A DNA stretch of 64,000 nt from Arthrobacter sp. fls2-241-R2A-200 (lineage in GTDB: Bacteria > Actinomycetota > Actinomycetes > Actinomycetales > Micrococcaceae), in NCBI RefSeq assembly GCF_030209745.1, contig NZ_JARVRJ010000001.1, positions 372,001-436,000 on the forward strand, written 5' to 3'. Numbering within the stretch: the first letter of the stretch is position 1; each line of letters opens with the position of its first letter. Under the pieces are notes generated by a model, which saw nothing but the letters and a program-made list of their open reading frames with translations, searched no databases and had not been told where the DNA came from. Shown piece by piece: positions 18,007 through 25,417 of the stretch. A program made the translations under genes and the position numbers.

Positions 18007-18801
18007 ATGCCCCACGTCTCCAGACTCGACCGATCCATGCGCAGCCACGCACCATGGCTGTTCCTTTCGCCGCATCTTGACGACGCCGTACTGTCCTGCG
18101 GTGCCCTCATCGAAGCGCAGGCACAAGGGCGGGACATCATCGTTGCCACTCTGTTCACGGAAGCGGCGCTCGCGCCACACACCCGGGCGGCGCGTTCCTT
18201 CATGCGCCAGTGCGCCGTCACGGACGCCGTCGAGCTTTTCGCGGCCCGCAGAGCGGAGGATAGGGCCGTACTGACGTCGATGGGTGTCCAATCGATCCAT
18301 TTGGGTGCTGTTGATGCGCTCTTCCGTCAACGGACGCGTCCTGCTCTGGGGAGCAGCGCCTGGGACAGGCTGCTTCCCGAACTGACCCACCGCTACCCTA
18401 CGTACAGGTTTGACATCGCTATGGGAAGAATCTCCCGAGGAGACCGGCGTCTCACCCGAATGCTTCAAAACGACGTCGATGCTCTGATGACCGCAACAGG
18501 AGCAGATCTCCTTTTCTGTCCGGTGGGAGTCGGGAAGCACGTGGACCATCTGATCACCCGGGGGATGGGAGCCGGATACCCGGAGAAATTGGTCCTCTAT
18601 TCGGATTTTCCCTACGACCTAGCATCCAACCCGGACCACGCGCGTCTGGCGAGCATGCAGTATCAGCCGTGGACGTGGAGCACCGGGCTCGAGGGAAAGC
18701 AGCCGCGGATCCGTCAATACGCGACGCAAGTGGATGCCTTGTTTCCCGCCGGGGTGATTCCAGAGAAAGCGGAAACCTATTTCGTTCCCCAGCACCAATG
18801 A
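18007..18801 (+). CDS. PIG-L family deacetylase
   Basis: A 264-residue zinc-dependent N-deacetylase-like protein. The metal site is in FLSPHLDDAVLSCG (H23, D25, D26), with a further histidine pair in GVGKHVDHLI (H178, H181). The family removes acetyl groups from N-acetylglucosamine-type residues on lipids, small thiols or antibiotics. In this operon a role on the glycan or its lipid-linked precursor is likely (inference). Start: ATG at 18007 with GGAAGG about 8 nt upstream. It is the last gene of the operon; its stop is only 2 nt from the stop of the convergent beta-helix gene, so the mRNAs must overlap or terminate inside each other. Confidence 0.85.
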   Translation: MPHVSRLDRSMRSHAPWLFLSPHLDDAVLSCGALIEAQAQGRDIIVATLFTEAALAPHTRAARSFMRQCAVTDAVELFAARRAEDRAVLTSMGVQSIHLGAVDALFRQRTRPALGSSAWDRLLPELTHRYPTYRFDIAMGRISRGDRRLTRMLQNDVDALMTATGADLLFCPVGVGKHVDHLITRGMGAGYPEKLVLYSDFPYDLASNPDHARLASMQYQPWTWSTGLEGKQPRIRQYATQVDALFPAGVIPEKAETYFVPQHQ

Positions 18802-18803
18802 CG

Positions 18804-19904
18804 TCAGCAGCGTTCCTGGTTGTTTGAATCCACATTGCCGGGAGCGCTACTGAGCTGTTTCGGACCAACTTTGCACGTGTTGTTGTTGGTTATAGTGATG
18901 TTCCTTAAGCCGCCGTTGAAGTTGATCCAGGGACCGGGAATTCCCGAGAAGGTGTTGTTCCGCACCGCAACGTCGTACACGGGCGCGTTGCCGCCGTAAT
19001 ATCCCGTGACGATTCCGTCAGGTGAGCCCCAAAATTGATTGCCCTCAATAGTGATGTCATGGATTTCGTGCTGTCCGACGGCCAACTGCATGCCGGAACC
19101 ATGGGATCCGCCGCGTACCTTGTTGTTTTTGTAGGTGACGGCGTAGACGGGGGAGCCGATCGTCTGGGCCACCAGACCGTCGTCGCCGTCGGCTCCTTGT
19201 CGCTGGTCTACCGTATTTCCCTCTACGGTGCCGTCGTGGGAATCGGTGATGTGGATCCCGTCCAGCTGGTCGTATTTTCCGCTGCTGGTCACCAAGGTGT
19301 CGTTGTTCCGGAGGCAGAAGTTGCTGCTGGACACTACTGCGATTGAGTACGTGAATGGGTTTCGGGTCCGAATTGAGTCAATCACTGCGTTGGAGCTGTT
19401 ACGGACATCAACCAAGTATTCAGATAAGCGTCCAGAAGAGTTGCCATCCAGCTCGTCACCGCTTTGATCCGCCGTCAGCTGGGAGATGGTGACATTTTGC
19501 GCGCCGTTGGTAGTAATCAACGGGTGGCCCCCGAACGGTCCCTTGGACTTCAGGAAGTCAGGGCCCGCTTTAACGACCGTTGAAGCACCAGCTCCCTTAA
19601 GTGCGACGTTGCTCTTGAGGATCAGCGGCCTGTTCAACGTGAAGGTGCCAGCGGGCAGTGTGACGATCGCACCGCCGTCTGAGGAGGCGGAATCAATAAG
19701 GTGCTGAAGTTGCGTTGACGTGTCATCGGCGTCCAGATAACCATGTGGCGCCCACTCTTTTACCACCGTTGCCTTGCTCCCCGAAGCCAAGCAATAGTCG
19801 ACTGATTGGGGCGCGCTTGCCCGGGGAATCATCGAAGCCGCTCCGAGTCCCACTGCGGTCACAGCAACCACAAGCAGCACTATTTTTGGAGCGGCGGACT
19901 TCAT
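18804..19904 (-). CDS. Exported right-handed beta-helix (pectate-lyase-like) protein
   Basis: A 366-residue protein with an N-terminal signal peptide or signal anchor (KIVLLVVAVTAVGLGAASM) and then DDTSTQLQHLIDSASSDGGAIVTLPAGTF, the opening of the Pectate_lyase_3 / right-handed beta-helix superfamily. About ten N-rich coils follow (NVTISQL, IHITDSHDGTVEGNTVDQ, ITIEGNQFWGSPDGIV, NITITNNNT). Superfamily members are polysaccharide lyases, hydrolases or epimerases outside the cell. No catalytic residues could be fixed from sequence alone. Two cysteines near the ends (DYC, ERC) may form a disulfide. It is convergent with and almost touches the glycan operon, so it may act on that polymer (inference). 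Confidence 0.75.
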   Translation of the reverse strand: MKSAAPKIVLLVVAVTAVGLGAASMIPRASAPQSVDYCLASGSKATVVKEWAPHGYLDADDTSTQLQHLIDSASSDGGAIVTLPAGTFTLNRPLILKSNVALKGAGASTVVKAGPDFLKSKGPFGGHPLITTNGAQNVTISQLTADQSGDELDGNSSGRLSEYLVDVRNSSNAVIDSIRTRNPFTYSIAVVSSSNFCLRNNDTLVTSSGKYDQLDGIHITDSHDGTVEGNTVDQRQGADGDDGLVAQTIGSPVYAVTYKNNKVRGGSHGSGMQLAVGQHEIHDITIEGNQFWGSPDGIVTGYYGGNAPVYDVAVRNNTFSGIPGPWINFNGGLRNITITNNNTCKVGPKQLSSAPGNVDSNNQERC

Positions 19905-20010
19905 GGCATCAGCCTATCTTGCCGGGTTTCACGCTAATGAGCCGTACGGTGTCCTTAATCAGGCATGGCCCGGGCAGGAGCCCGGGCCATATGAAGCATC
20001 ATGGGATGAT

Positions 20011-20238
20011 TTAGCTTTCGCCGGCCGAGTCAGAGCGGCCCAGGACGGTCTGGGGAATCCAGAAAGCGAGCGCAAACAGGATCAAGCAAACCGCCATTGG
20101 CCAAACGTTGTCCAAGGTGAGGAAAGTAAGGGAGAAGATGGCGCCAAGGAAAAGGACCATCATGATGACGAACAGGATAATGCTCGTACCGAGGTGGTTC
20201 TCATTTTCAATGGGGGCGCTTGTTGCTTCCTTGGACAT
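20011..20238 (-). CDS. Small two-helix membrane protein, function unknown
   Basis: A 75-residue protein with a hydrophilic N-terminus (SKEATSAPIENENHLG), two hydrophobic segments (~17-40 and ~46-64) and a short polar tail. The ATG at 20238 has a near-perfect ribosome site, AAGGAGG with 5-nt spacing, so it is clearly translated. It lies 45 nt after deoC on the same strand and may be co-transcribed, although a GC palindrome (GCCCCGCGGGGC, about 20256-20267) sits between. I do not recognise the family. Confidence 0.7.
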   Translation of the reverse strand: MSKEATSAPIENENHLGTSIILFVIMMVLFLGAIFSLTFLTLDNVWPMAVCLILFALAFWIPQTVLGRSDSAGES

Positions 20239-20283
20239 TCATTCCTCCTTGCCCCGCGGGGCTCAAAATCAGTTACGGACGCC

Positions 20284-20976
20284 TCAGTAGCTGGATGAAC
20301 CTTGTTCACCGTTGACGATGGCAATTCCGGAACTCGCTCCGATACGTGTTGCACCTGCAGCAATCATAGCCTGTGCGTCAGCCAGCGAGCGCACTCCGCC
20401 GGAGGCCTTGACGCCCATGTCGGGGCCCACTGTCTTGCGCATGAGGGCGACATCCTCCGCTGTAGCCCCGCCGCCATTGAACCCGGTGGAGGTCTTGACG
20501 AAATCGGCACCGGCTTCTGCCGCCGCCTCGCATGCGATCACCTTTTGCTCATCGGTCAGCATGGAGGTTTCGATGATGACCTTCAGGATTGCTTCACCCG
20601 CATGGACTGTCTCAGCCACCGTTTTGATGTCGTCCACGAGCGCGCCTTTGTCCTTGGCACGTGCCGCGGCCATGTTGATCACCATGTCGATTTCGTTGGC
20701 GCCGTCGAGTACTGCGCCCCGGGCTTCGAAAGCCTTGACGTCACTCGGCGTGGCACCGAACGGGAAGCCGATCACTGAACACGTCAGCACCCTGGAACCT
20801 TTAAGGGCCTTGCGGACAGTCTTGACCCAGATGGGGTTGACGCACACCGATTTGAACTTATATTCCACAGCCTCAGCGCAGACCTTGAGGATGTCATCCT
20901 CGCTGGCTTCCGGCTTGAGGAGCGTGTGGTCGATGTAGGCGGCGATGCTAGCAGGGGCGACGGCTTCGTAGCTCAT
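20284..20976 (-). CDS. deoC: Deoxyribose-phosphate aldolase
   Basis: Class I aldolase cleaving 2-deoxyribose 5-phosphate to acetaldehyde and glyceraldehyde 3-phosphate, in deoxynucleoside catabolism. It has the TIM-barrel family motifs [13 protein letters not shown] at the start, [14 protein letters not shown] with the Schiff-base lysine (~K161) and [10 protein letters not shown] with the proton-relay lysine (~K190). The length of 230 aa is normal. The frame is open to 21027, but the ATG at 20976 has AAGGA upstream and gives [18 protein letters not shown], so I chose it. Purine nucleoside phosphorylase and a pentose/hexose phosphomutase gene lie 9-11 kb away and could supply its substrate. 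Confidence 0.95.
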   Translation of the reverse strand: MSYEAVAPASIAAYIDHTLLKPEASEDDILKVCAEAVEYKFKSVCVNPIWVKTVRKALKGSRVLTCSVIGFPFGATPSDVKAFEARGAVLDGANEIDMVINMAAARAKDKGALVDDIKTVAETVHAGEAILKVIIETSMLTDEQKVIACEAAAEAGADFVKTSTGFNGGGATAEDVALMRKTVGPDMGVKASGGVRSLADAQAMIAAGATRIGASSGIAIVNGEQGSSSY

Positions 20977-21090
20977 GGGATCCTTCCGTGCAGGGCGTGG
21001 CCGGCCCGGTGGCCGCAGGGTTGTCACAGCCCGTCAGATGACCATCTTGCCACACCTGCCATGGTGGATTTCGGCGACGCCCGGACGGTC

Positions 21091-21969
21091 TCACGCCGCT
21101 TGAAGGGCCTCCCGTTCGGCACCCATCGCAGCTGACAGGATGCCCGATGCGCACAGCATCGCCGAGGACTCCGCTGAGAGGAGCAAACCGAGCCGGAAGC
21201 CGTCACAGGATGCGGCATCGCCGATAGCCCAGATTCCCGGCAAGGAGGTGACGAGGTTGCGCCCGACTGCGATGCCGCCGTCGTGCCCGATGTCGAGGCC
21301 CGCACTCAAGGCGAGCTCATTGCGGGCGACCCTTTCCTCGGCAATGACCACAAGGTCGCCTTTCATGCTGCTGCCGTCCTCGAAGAGGATGCCAGTGGCC
21401 GGGGTAGCGGGAACAGCCTCGGGAACCGCTGCGGAGTTGACGACGGCGGCTGGCCGAAGCGTTGTCCGCACGGGACGGACACCGCGGGCCCGCAACACAG
21501 CCTCGGCCTGGCCCGCAGCAGGTCCGGTGCCAACGAGGATGCCCAGAGGTCGGCGCCCCACGGTGCCGGCGATGTCCTTCACAGCCTCGCCGAGGCTGGC
21601 GGCGTCGTCGATGGTGGAGTAGCTGAGGCCTGCCTCGGCACCCGCCACCGGTGGGAGCACGGGCGCCGAACCGGTGGCGATGACGAGCTGGTCGTAGGAG
21701 AATTCCATGCCGTCCGTTGTGGTCACGATCTTGGCCCCTGCATCGATGAAGCTTGCTGCTTGGCCGAAGCGGACGGAGACGTGGGGAAGTTCCGCGATTT
21801 CAAGGAGTGCCTGCGGGTAGTCGTCCCGGTTGCTGAGCAGTGTGATGGTTCCCCTGAAGGTGCGGTCGCCGCCGGCTGTTCCTGCGAGCCTCCGCACCAG
21901 CGCCTGCGCGGCGGGACCCGCCCCCGCAATGACGACGTGAGGGGAAACTTCGGACGGGGGAGCGGACAT
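21091..21969 (-). CDS. Short FAD/NAD-type oxidoreductase
   Basis: A 292-residue flavoprotein related to the N-terminal part of NirB-type reductases. VVIAGAGPAAQALVRRLAG is the FAD Rossmann loop, YDQLVIATGSAPVLPPVAGAEA the ATG motif, and SLPGIWAIGDAASC the C-terminal FAD motif. It is about 100 residues shorter than typical pyridine-nucleotide disulfide-type oxidoreductases and lacks the usual active-site 'Y(N/D)R' segment, as if internally shortened; the NAD loop is poorly kept (GILVGTGPAAGQAEAVL). Start: ATG at 21969 with AAAGGG; an in-frame ATG at 22011 would add 14 residues. It may serve nitrite/nitrate metabolism like its relatives nearby, but that is inference. Confidence 0.6.
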   Translation of the reverse strand: MSAPPSEVSPHVVIAGAGPAAQALVRRLAGTAGGDRTFRGTITLLSNRDDYPQALLEIAELPHVSVRFGQAASFIDAGAKIVTTTDGMEFSYDQLVIATGSAPVLPPVAGAEAGLSYSTIDDAASLGEAVKDIAGTVGRRPLGILVGTGPAAGQAEAVLRARGVRPVRTTLRPAAVVNSAAVPEAVPATPATGILFEDGSSMKGDLVVIAEERVARNELALSAGLDIGHDGGIAVGRNLVTSLPGIWAIGDAASCDGFRLGLLLSAESSAMLCASGILSAAMGAEREALQAA

Positions 21970-22103
21970 GTCTGGCCCTTTCGCTATGACCTGTTTGGTG
22001 CTGTTGATCATCAGCGTAGGGGGACTGCTTTTCGCGGGTGTTTCCGCGCTGTTGCCATTGATGGGCGATCCGTAGCGAGCTGTTTACCCGGCGGTAATAA
22101 GCT

Positions 22104-22142
22104 GCGTCACACGGCCGCGTCACACGGCGGCGTCAGGCGGCG
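22104..22142. repeat. Three tandem 13-bp units
   Basis: GCGTCACACGGCC, GCGTCACACGGCG and GCGTCAGGCGGCG follow one another in the gap between the ABC permease stop and the upstream region of the FAD oxidoreductase. Role unknown; it could have arisen by slippage. Confidence 0.7.
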
Positions 22143-22163
22143 ACGGGGACTATGCGACGGTGA

Positions 22164-23450
22164 CTATTCGTACCGCAGGGAGTCGATCGGATTTTGGCGC
22201 GCGGCACGGGCAGCCGGAAGCGTACCGGCAATGAAAGCTATGGCCATGACCAGGATGATCACTCCGGCGACAGGTCCGGGGGCGAAGCTGAGGATCTGCA
22301 GCCCGGAGAGATCGCTCAGCGGGCCACGGGCGAGGACGCCGCTGACCACGGTCCCCAGGCCGATGGCTACGGCTGATCCAATCAGGCTGCCGAGGAGCCC
22401 GATGAACGCGGCTTCTGTGCTGAACAGGGCAAAGACAGATCCGCTGCCCATTCCCATGGCCTTCATGAGTCCGATTTCGCGGGTGCGTTCCTGAACGGAC
22501 ATCAGCAAGGTGTTAACGATGCCGAACCCCGCGGCCACCAGCGCGATGATCGCGAAGGCGTCCAGGACGCCGATGATTCCATTGATGACCGTTTTCACGG
22601 TGCCGATGCGGTCATCCAACGTCTGGGCCGTGTAGCCAGCGGCGCTGAGTTGGGACTTCATGTCGTTGACGGCGCGCGAATTGGTGGGGGTGAAGGCTGC
22701 TGTGGCTGCGGTCCAGGTCTGGAGTCCGACGGCGGGCGCGCCGGTGTTCTGCGCGCCGTCGAGCGCCGTCGTGAGTGCCTTATTGGCAAGCGCGCCGCCG
22801 CTGCCGAGCAGGGCGTTTTCTTCCACGCCCTGGATTGTGGCCGTCACGGTGTGCATCGTGCCGGTGACGTCCAAGATCCCGATGGTGATGTCTTGGCCGA
22901 TCGCGTGGGCGTTGTCAGTAAGCCCCAGTGGCACCACGTAGTTGGAAGGAAGGGTGATCTGGGCCTGGCTTCCGGTGTCGTCCATGGCCGTGCCGGCGGC
23001 CAGCGGGGGATGGGCTCCGGCCAGGGGACTGATGCTGAGCTGGTACTTGTCTTTGTTGTTCCACTGGATGTAAGCGGTGTTGAGCCGGGTGACGGGGGAA
23101 ACGCTGGTGATTCCCGGAATGGTGGCCATTTTGTCGAGGTCGGCTTGGGTGAGGGCCAATTGGGTGGATCCTGGCCTTCCGCCCACGGCGATGACCCTGG
23201 TGTTCGGGTCGTACTTCTTTGGTCCGGATCCGGCGTCCGTGCTGGTGTCGGTCTTGGTAACGGTGAAGGCGTTGCTCGGCCCCACTGCAGCAATCTGGGC
23301 GTCTATGTAGTTGGAAATACCCGTGCCCAGGCCGTTGGTGATGGTCAGGGTAAAAGCCCCGACGAAGATGGCCAGGATGGTCAGCGTGGTGCGGAGCTTG
23401 CTGCGGAAGCTGTTGGAGATTGCCGTTTTAATTGTTTCAAGCGGTTTCAT
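22164..23450 (-). CDS. ABC transporter permease, MacB/FtsX family
   Basis: A 428-residue protein with the MacB layout. One N-terminal helix (LRTTLTILAIFVGAFTLTI) is followed by a ~200-residue periplasm-side domain (MacB_PCD-like). Three C-terminal helices form the FtsX domain (GIVNTLLMSVQERTREIGLMKAMGMG, typical motif). Such permeases act as mechanotransmitters, exporting or extracting substrates such as lipoproteins, peptides or antibiotics rather than importing solutes. Its ATG at 23450 overlaps the ATPase stop by 4 nt (ATGA). No substrate can be told from the context. Confidence 0.9.
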   Translation of the reverse strand: MKPLETIKTAISNSFRSKLRTTLTILAIFVGAFTLTITNGLGTGISNYIDAQIAAVGPSNAFTVTKTDTSTDAGSGPKKYDPNTRVIAVGGRPGSTQLALTQADLDKMATIPGITSVSPVTRLNTAYIQWNNKDKYQLSISPLAGAHPPLAAGTAMDDTGSQAQITLPSNYVVPLGLTDNAHAIGQDITIGILDVTGTMHTVTATIQGVEENALLGSGGALANKALTTALDGAQNTGAPAVGLQTWTAATAAFTPTNSRAVNDMKSQLSAAGYTAQTLDDRIGTVKTVINGIIGVLDAFAIIALVAAGFGIVNTLLMSVQERTREIGLMKAMGMGSGSVFALFSTEAAFIGLLGSLIGSAVAIGLGTVVSGVLARGPLSDLSGLQILSFAPGPVAGVIILVMAIAFIAGTLPAARAARQNPIDSLRYE

Positions 23451-24157
23451 GCCGCGTGCTCCTCATCGGTGGTGATCAGCTTCCCATCGCGGATGAAGAG
23501 GCGTCGGTTGAAGCGGGCTGCGAGGTCGTGGTCGTGGGTGACCGTGATCAAGGTGATGCCCTGGTTCTGGTTGAGGTCGAAGAGGATGTCTTCGACGATC
23601 CGTCCGGTGGCGGTATCGAGGTTTCCGGTGGGCTCGTCGGCGAAGAGGACCTGTGGGTTGTTTGCCAGGGCGCGGGCGATCACCACCCGCTGCTTTTGGC
23701 CGCCGGAAAGGTTGCCCGCCTTATTCCGGGCCTTGTCTGCCAGTTCAAGCTGTTCCAGGACGGCCATGCCGCGGATGCGCCGTTCCCGCGCGCCAACGCC
23801 CGCAATTTTCAGTGGCAGGACCACGTTCTCCAAGACGCTGGAGGTGTGGTTGAGGAAGAACTGTTGGAACACGAAGCCGAACATCTGGTTCCGAAGGGTA
23901 TTGAGTTTGCGCGCGGTCAGAGTCTTGGCGTCTGTGCCGTCAACGTGTACTTCACCTCCTCCGGGTGTATCGAGCAGGGCGAGCAAGTGCATCAGGGTGG
24001 ACTTGCCGGACCCGCTCTTCCCTACGATGGCTACGGAATCACCACGGTCGATCTCGAGGGAGACGCCCTTCAGGGCGTCGAAGCGGTCCGGACCGCGACC
24101 GTACGTCTTAGTCAGGTCGCGGGTGGACAAAATCGGTACAGGCACAGAGGTTCCCAT
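23447..24157 (-). CDS. ABC transporter ATP-binding protein, MacB/LolD type
   Basis: A 236-residue ATPase. Walker A is GKSGSGKST, the signature NLSGGQKQR, Walker B VLFADEPTGNLD followed by the D-loop and H-loop (ITVTHDHDLA). The sequence 'LLDTPGGGEVHVDG' and 'FVFQQFFL' (Q-loop) fit the LolD/MacB subgroup. It is the partner of the FtsX-type permease encoded just downstream with a 4-nt overlap. Start: ATG at 24157; a TTG at 24169 is possible, and neither has a strong ribosome site, so the start is uncertain by four residues. Confidence 0.92.
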   Translation of the reverse strand: MGTSVPVPILSTRDLTKTYGRGPDRFDALKGVSLEIDRGDSVAIVGKSGSGKSTLMHLLALLDTPGGGEVHVDGTDAKTLTARKLNTLRNQMFGFVFQQFFLNHTSSVLENVVLPLKIAGVGARERRIRGMAVLEQLELADKARNKAGNLSGGQKQRVVIARALANNPQVLFADEPTGNLDTATGRIVEDILFDLNQNQGITLITVTHDHDLAARFNRRLFIRDGKLITTDEEHAA

Positions 24158-24247
24158 CAGGAGTCGCAAGCACTGGAGACAAGCAGTGCCAGAGCAGTAA
24201 TAGGTAACCTACACGGCGAAACTTTCAGAATCCTGAGGGTTCCGAAC

Positions 24248-25405
24248 TTAGGCCCGCAGCCGGTACCCGCGCTTCACCACGGTTTCAATGAGCTTTCCAT
24301 CCGGGAGCGCGGAGCGGAGCCGGCTCACGGTCATATCCAAGGCATGCACGGAACCGCGCAGATCCAGAAGGTCGGAGAGGGCTTCCCTGGACAGCACGGC
24401 ACCGCCAGCCCCCAAGAGCGCCCTAAGGAGCAAGAGGGGTGCAGGGGCGAGTTCCACTGCCTCGCCGTTGATCCGCAGGCACCTCCCGCGCAACTCGATC
24501 GTGGAGCCCCGGGTCTCCAAACGGCGCACATGGTTCAACGAGAGATGTTCGGTCACCAGGCGGATGAGAGCACCCATCCGGTAGCGGTCCGGGATCAGTG
24601 GCGCCAGCCCGGCGTCGAGCAGTGGTTGGGCGGTGACCGGCCCGACGGCGGCAACGGTCACCGGCCCTTTGAGGGCCTCCACGAGTTGGCGGTAGAGGCC
24701 CATCTCGTGCGCGGTGCTCCACATGGCGTCCACGGCGGGAGCGCTGGTGAAAGTCAGGACGTCCAGGTTCCCGCTGCAGACGGCCTCGATCAGGCGGGGG
24801 AGTTTGTCTTCGCCGTCGGGCTTGACCCAACGGTAAGGCGTCACGGTCAGGACTGTGGCCCCGGACATCCGGAGCCGCTCCAGCTGCCGGACGTCGGTGT
24901 AGCCATGGAGCTGGACGGCCACGGTTTTGCCGCGAACTCCCTCCACCAAGAGCATGTCAACGAGCGTTGCGGTGGTTTCGTCGCTGCTGATTCCGACGTC
25001 GGCAAGGCCTGCCGCGCGCACGGCACCGCGGGCTTTTGGTCCGCGAACGAACATGCGGCACGCGGACAGTGTCTCGAGGAGTTGTTCGCCGATTCCAAAG
25101 GAGTCGGCGGCCTCGCACCAGCGGCGCATTCCGTAAGCGGTGGTGGCGATGCAGATGTCCGGTTTGGCCGCGATGATGGTGCGCGTGTCCTCGATCAGGA
25201 CCATGTCCTCCTGGACGGGGGCGATCTTGAGCGCGGGAGCGTGGAGCACAGCCGCACCACGGCGTTCCAAGGCCTCGATGAGGTCTTGGGAACGGCGGTG
25301 CGAGGTTACCCCGATGCGAAACCCGTCCAGCGGCAAGTCCGCGGGTTCGGCGAGTGTGGGAGTGGTGGCTGGGCCGACGGCTTCGAGGACGCGTGCAACA
25401 GTCAT
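24248..25405 (-). CDS. hemD: Uroporphyrinogen-III synthase fused to a winged-helix (OmpR-like) DNA-binding domain
   Basis: A 385-residue protein. Residues ~25-275 have the HemD two-lobe pattern (GFRIGVTSHRRSQDLIEALERRGA, GKTVAVQLHGY, DVLTFTSAPAVDAMW, VAAVGPVTAQPLLDAG). Residues ~300-385 form a Trans_reg_C winged helix (LLLLRALLGAGGAVLSREALSDLLD, LDMTVSRLRSALPDGKLIETVVKRGYRLRA), the C-terminal domain of OmpR-type regulators. HemD cyclises hydroxymethylbilane to uroporphyrinogen III, the substrate of CobA. The gene follows cobA by 12 nt in the nirB operon, so it supplies siroheme to nitrite reductase. The DNA-binding half suggests it also regulates; in mycobacteria such a fusion (GlnR-interacting HemD/Rv0260c type) is annotated as regulator, but its role here is inference. 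Confidence 0.85.
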   Translation of the reverse strand: MTVARVLEAVGPATTPTLAEPADLPLDGFRIGVTSHRRSQDLIEALERRGAAVLHAPALKIAPVQEDMVLIEDTRTIIAAKPDICIATTAYGMRRWCEAADSFGIGEQLLETLSACRMFVRGPKARGAVRAAGLADVGISSDETTATLVDMLLVEGVRGKTVAVQLHGYTDVRQLERLRMSGATVLTVTPYRWVKPDGEDKLPRLIEAVCSGNLDVLTFTSAPAVDAMWSTAHEMGLYRQLVEALKGPVTVAAVGPVTAQPLLDAGLAPLIPDRYRMGALIRLVTEHLSLNHVRRLETRGSTIELRGRCLRINGEAVELAPAPLLLLRALLGAGGAVLSREALSDLLDLRGSVHALDMTVSRLRSALPDGKLIETVVKRGYRLRA

Positions 25406-25417
25406 GTGTTCTTACCT

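Noticed and set aside
22650..24200. 516-codon plus-strand frame opposite the ABC transporter genes
   Set aside because: Antisense to an ATPase with complete Walker motifs and its permease; no domain seen.
24170..24247. Possible promoter or small gene between ABC ATPase and hemD
   Set aside because: Only 78 nt, no ribosome site with a plausible short frame, and no clear hairpin.
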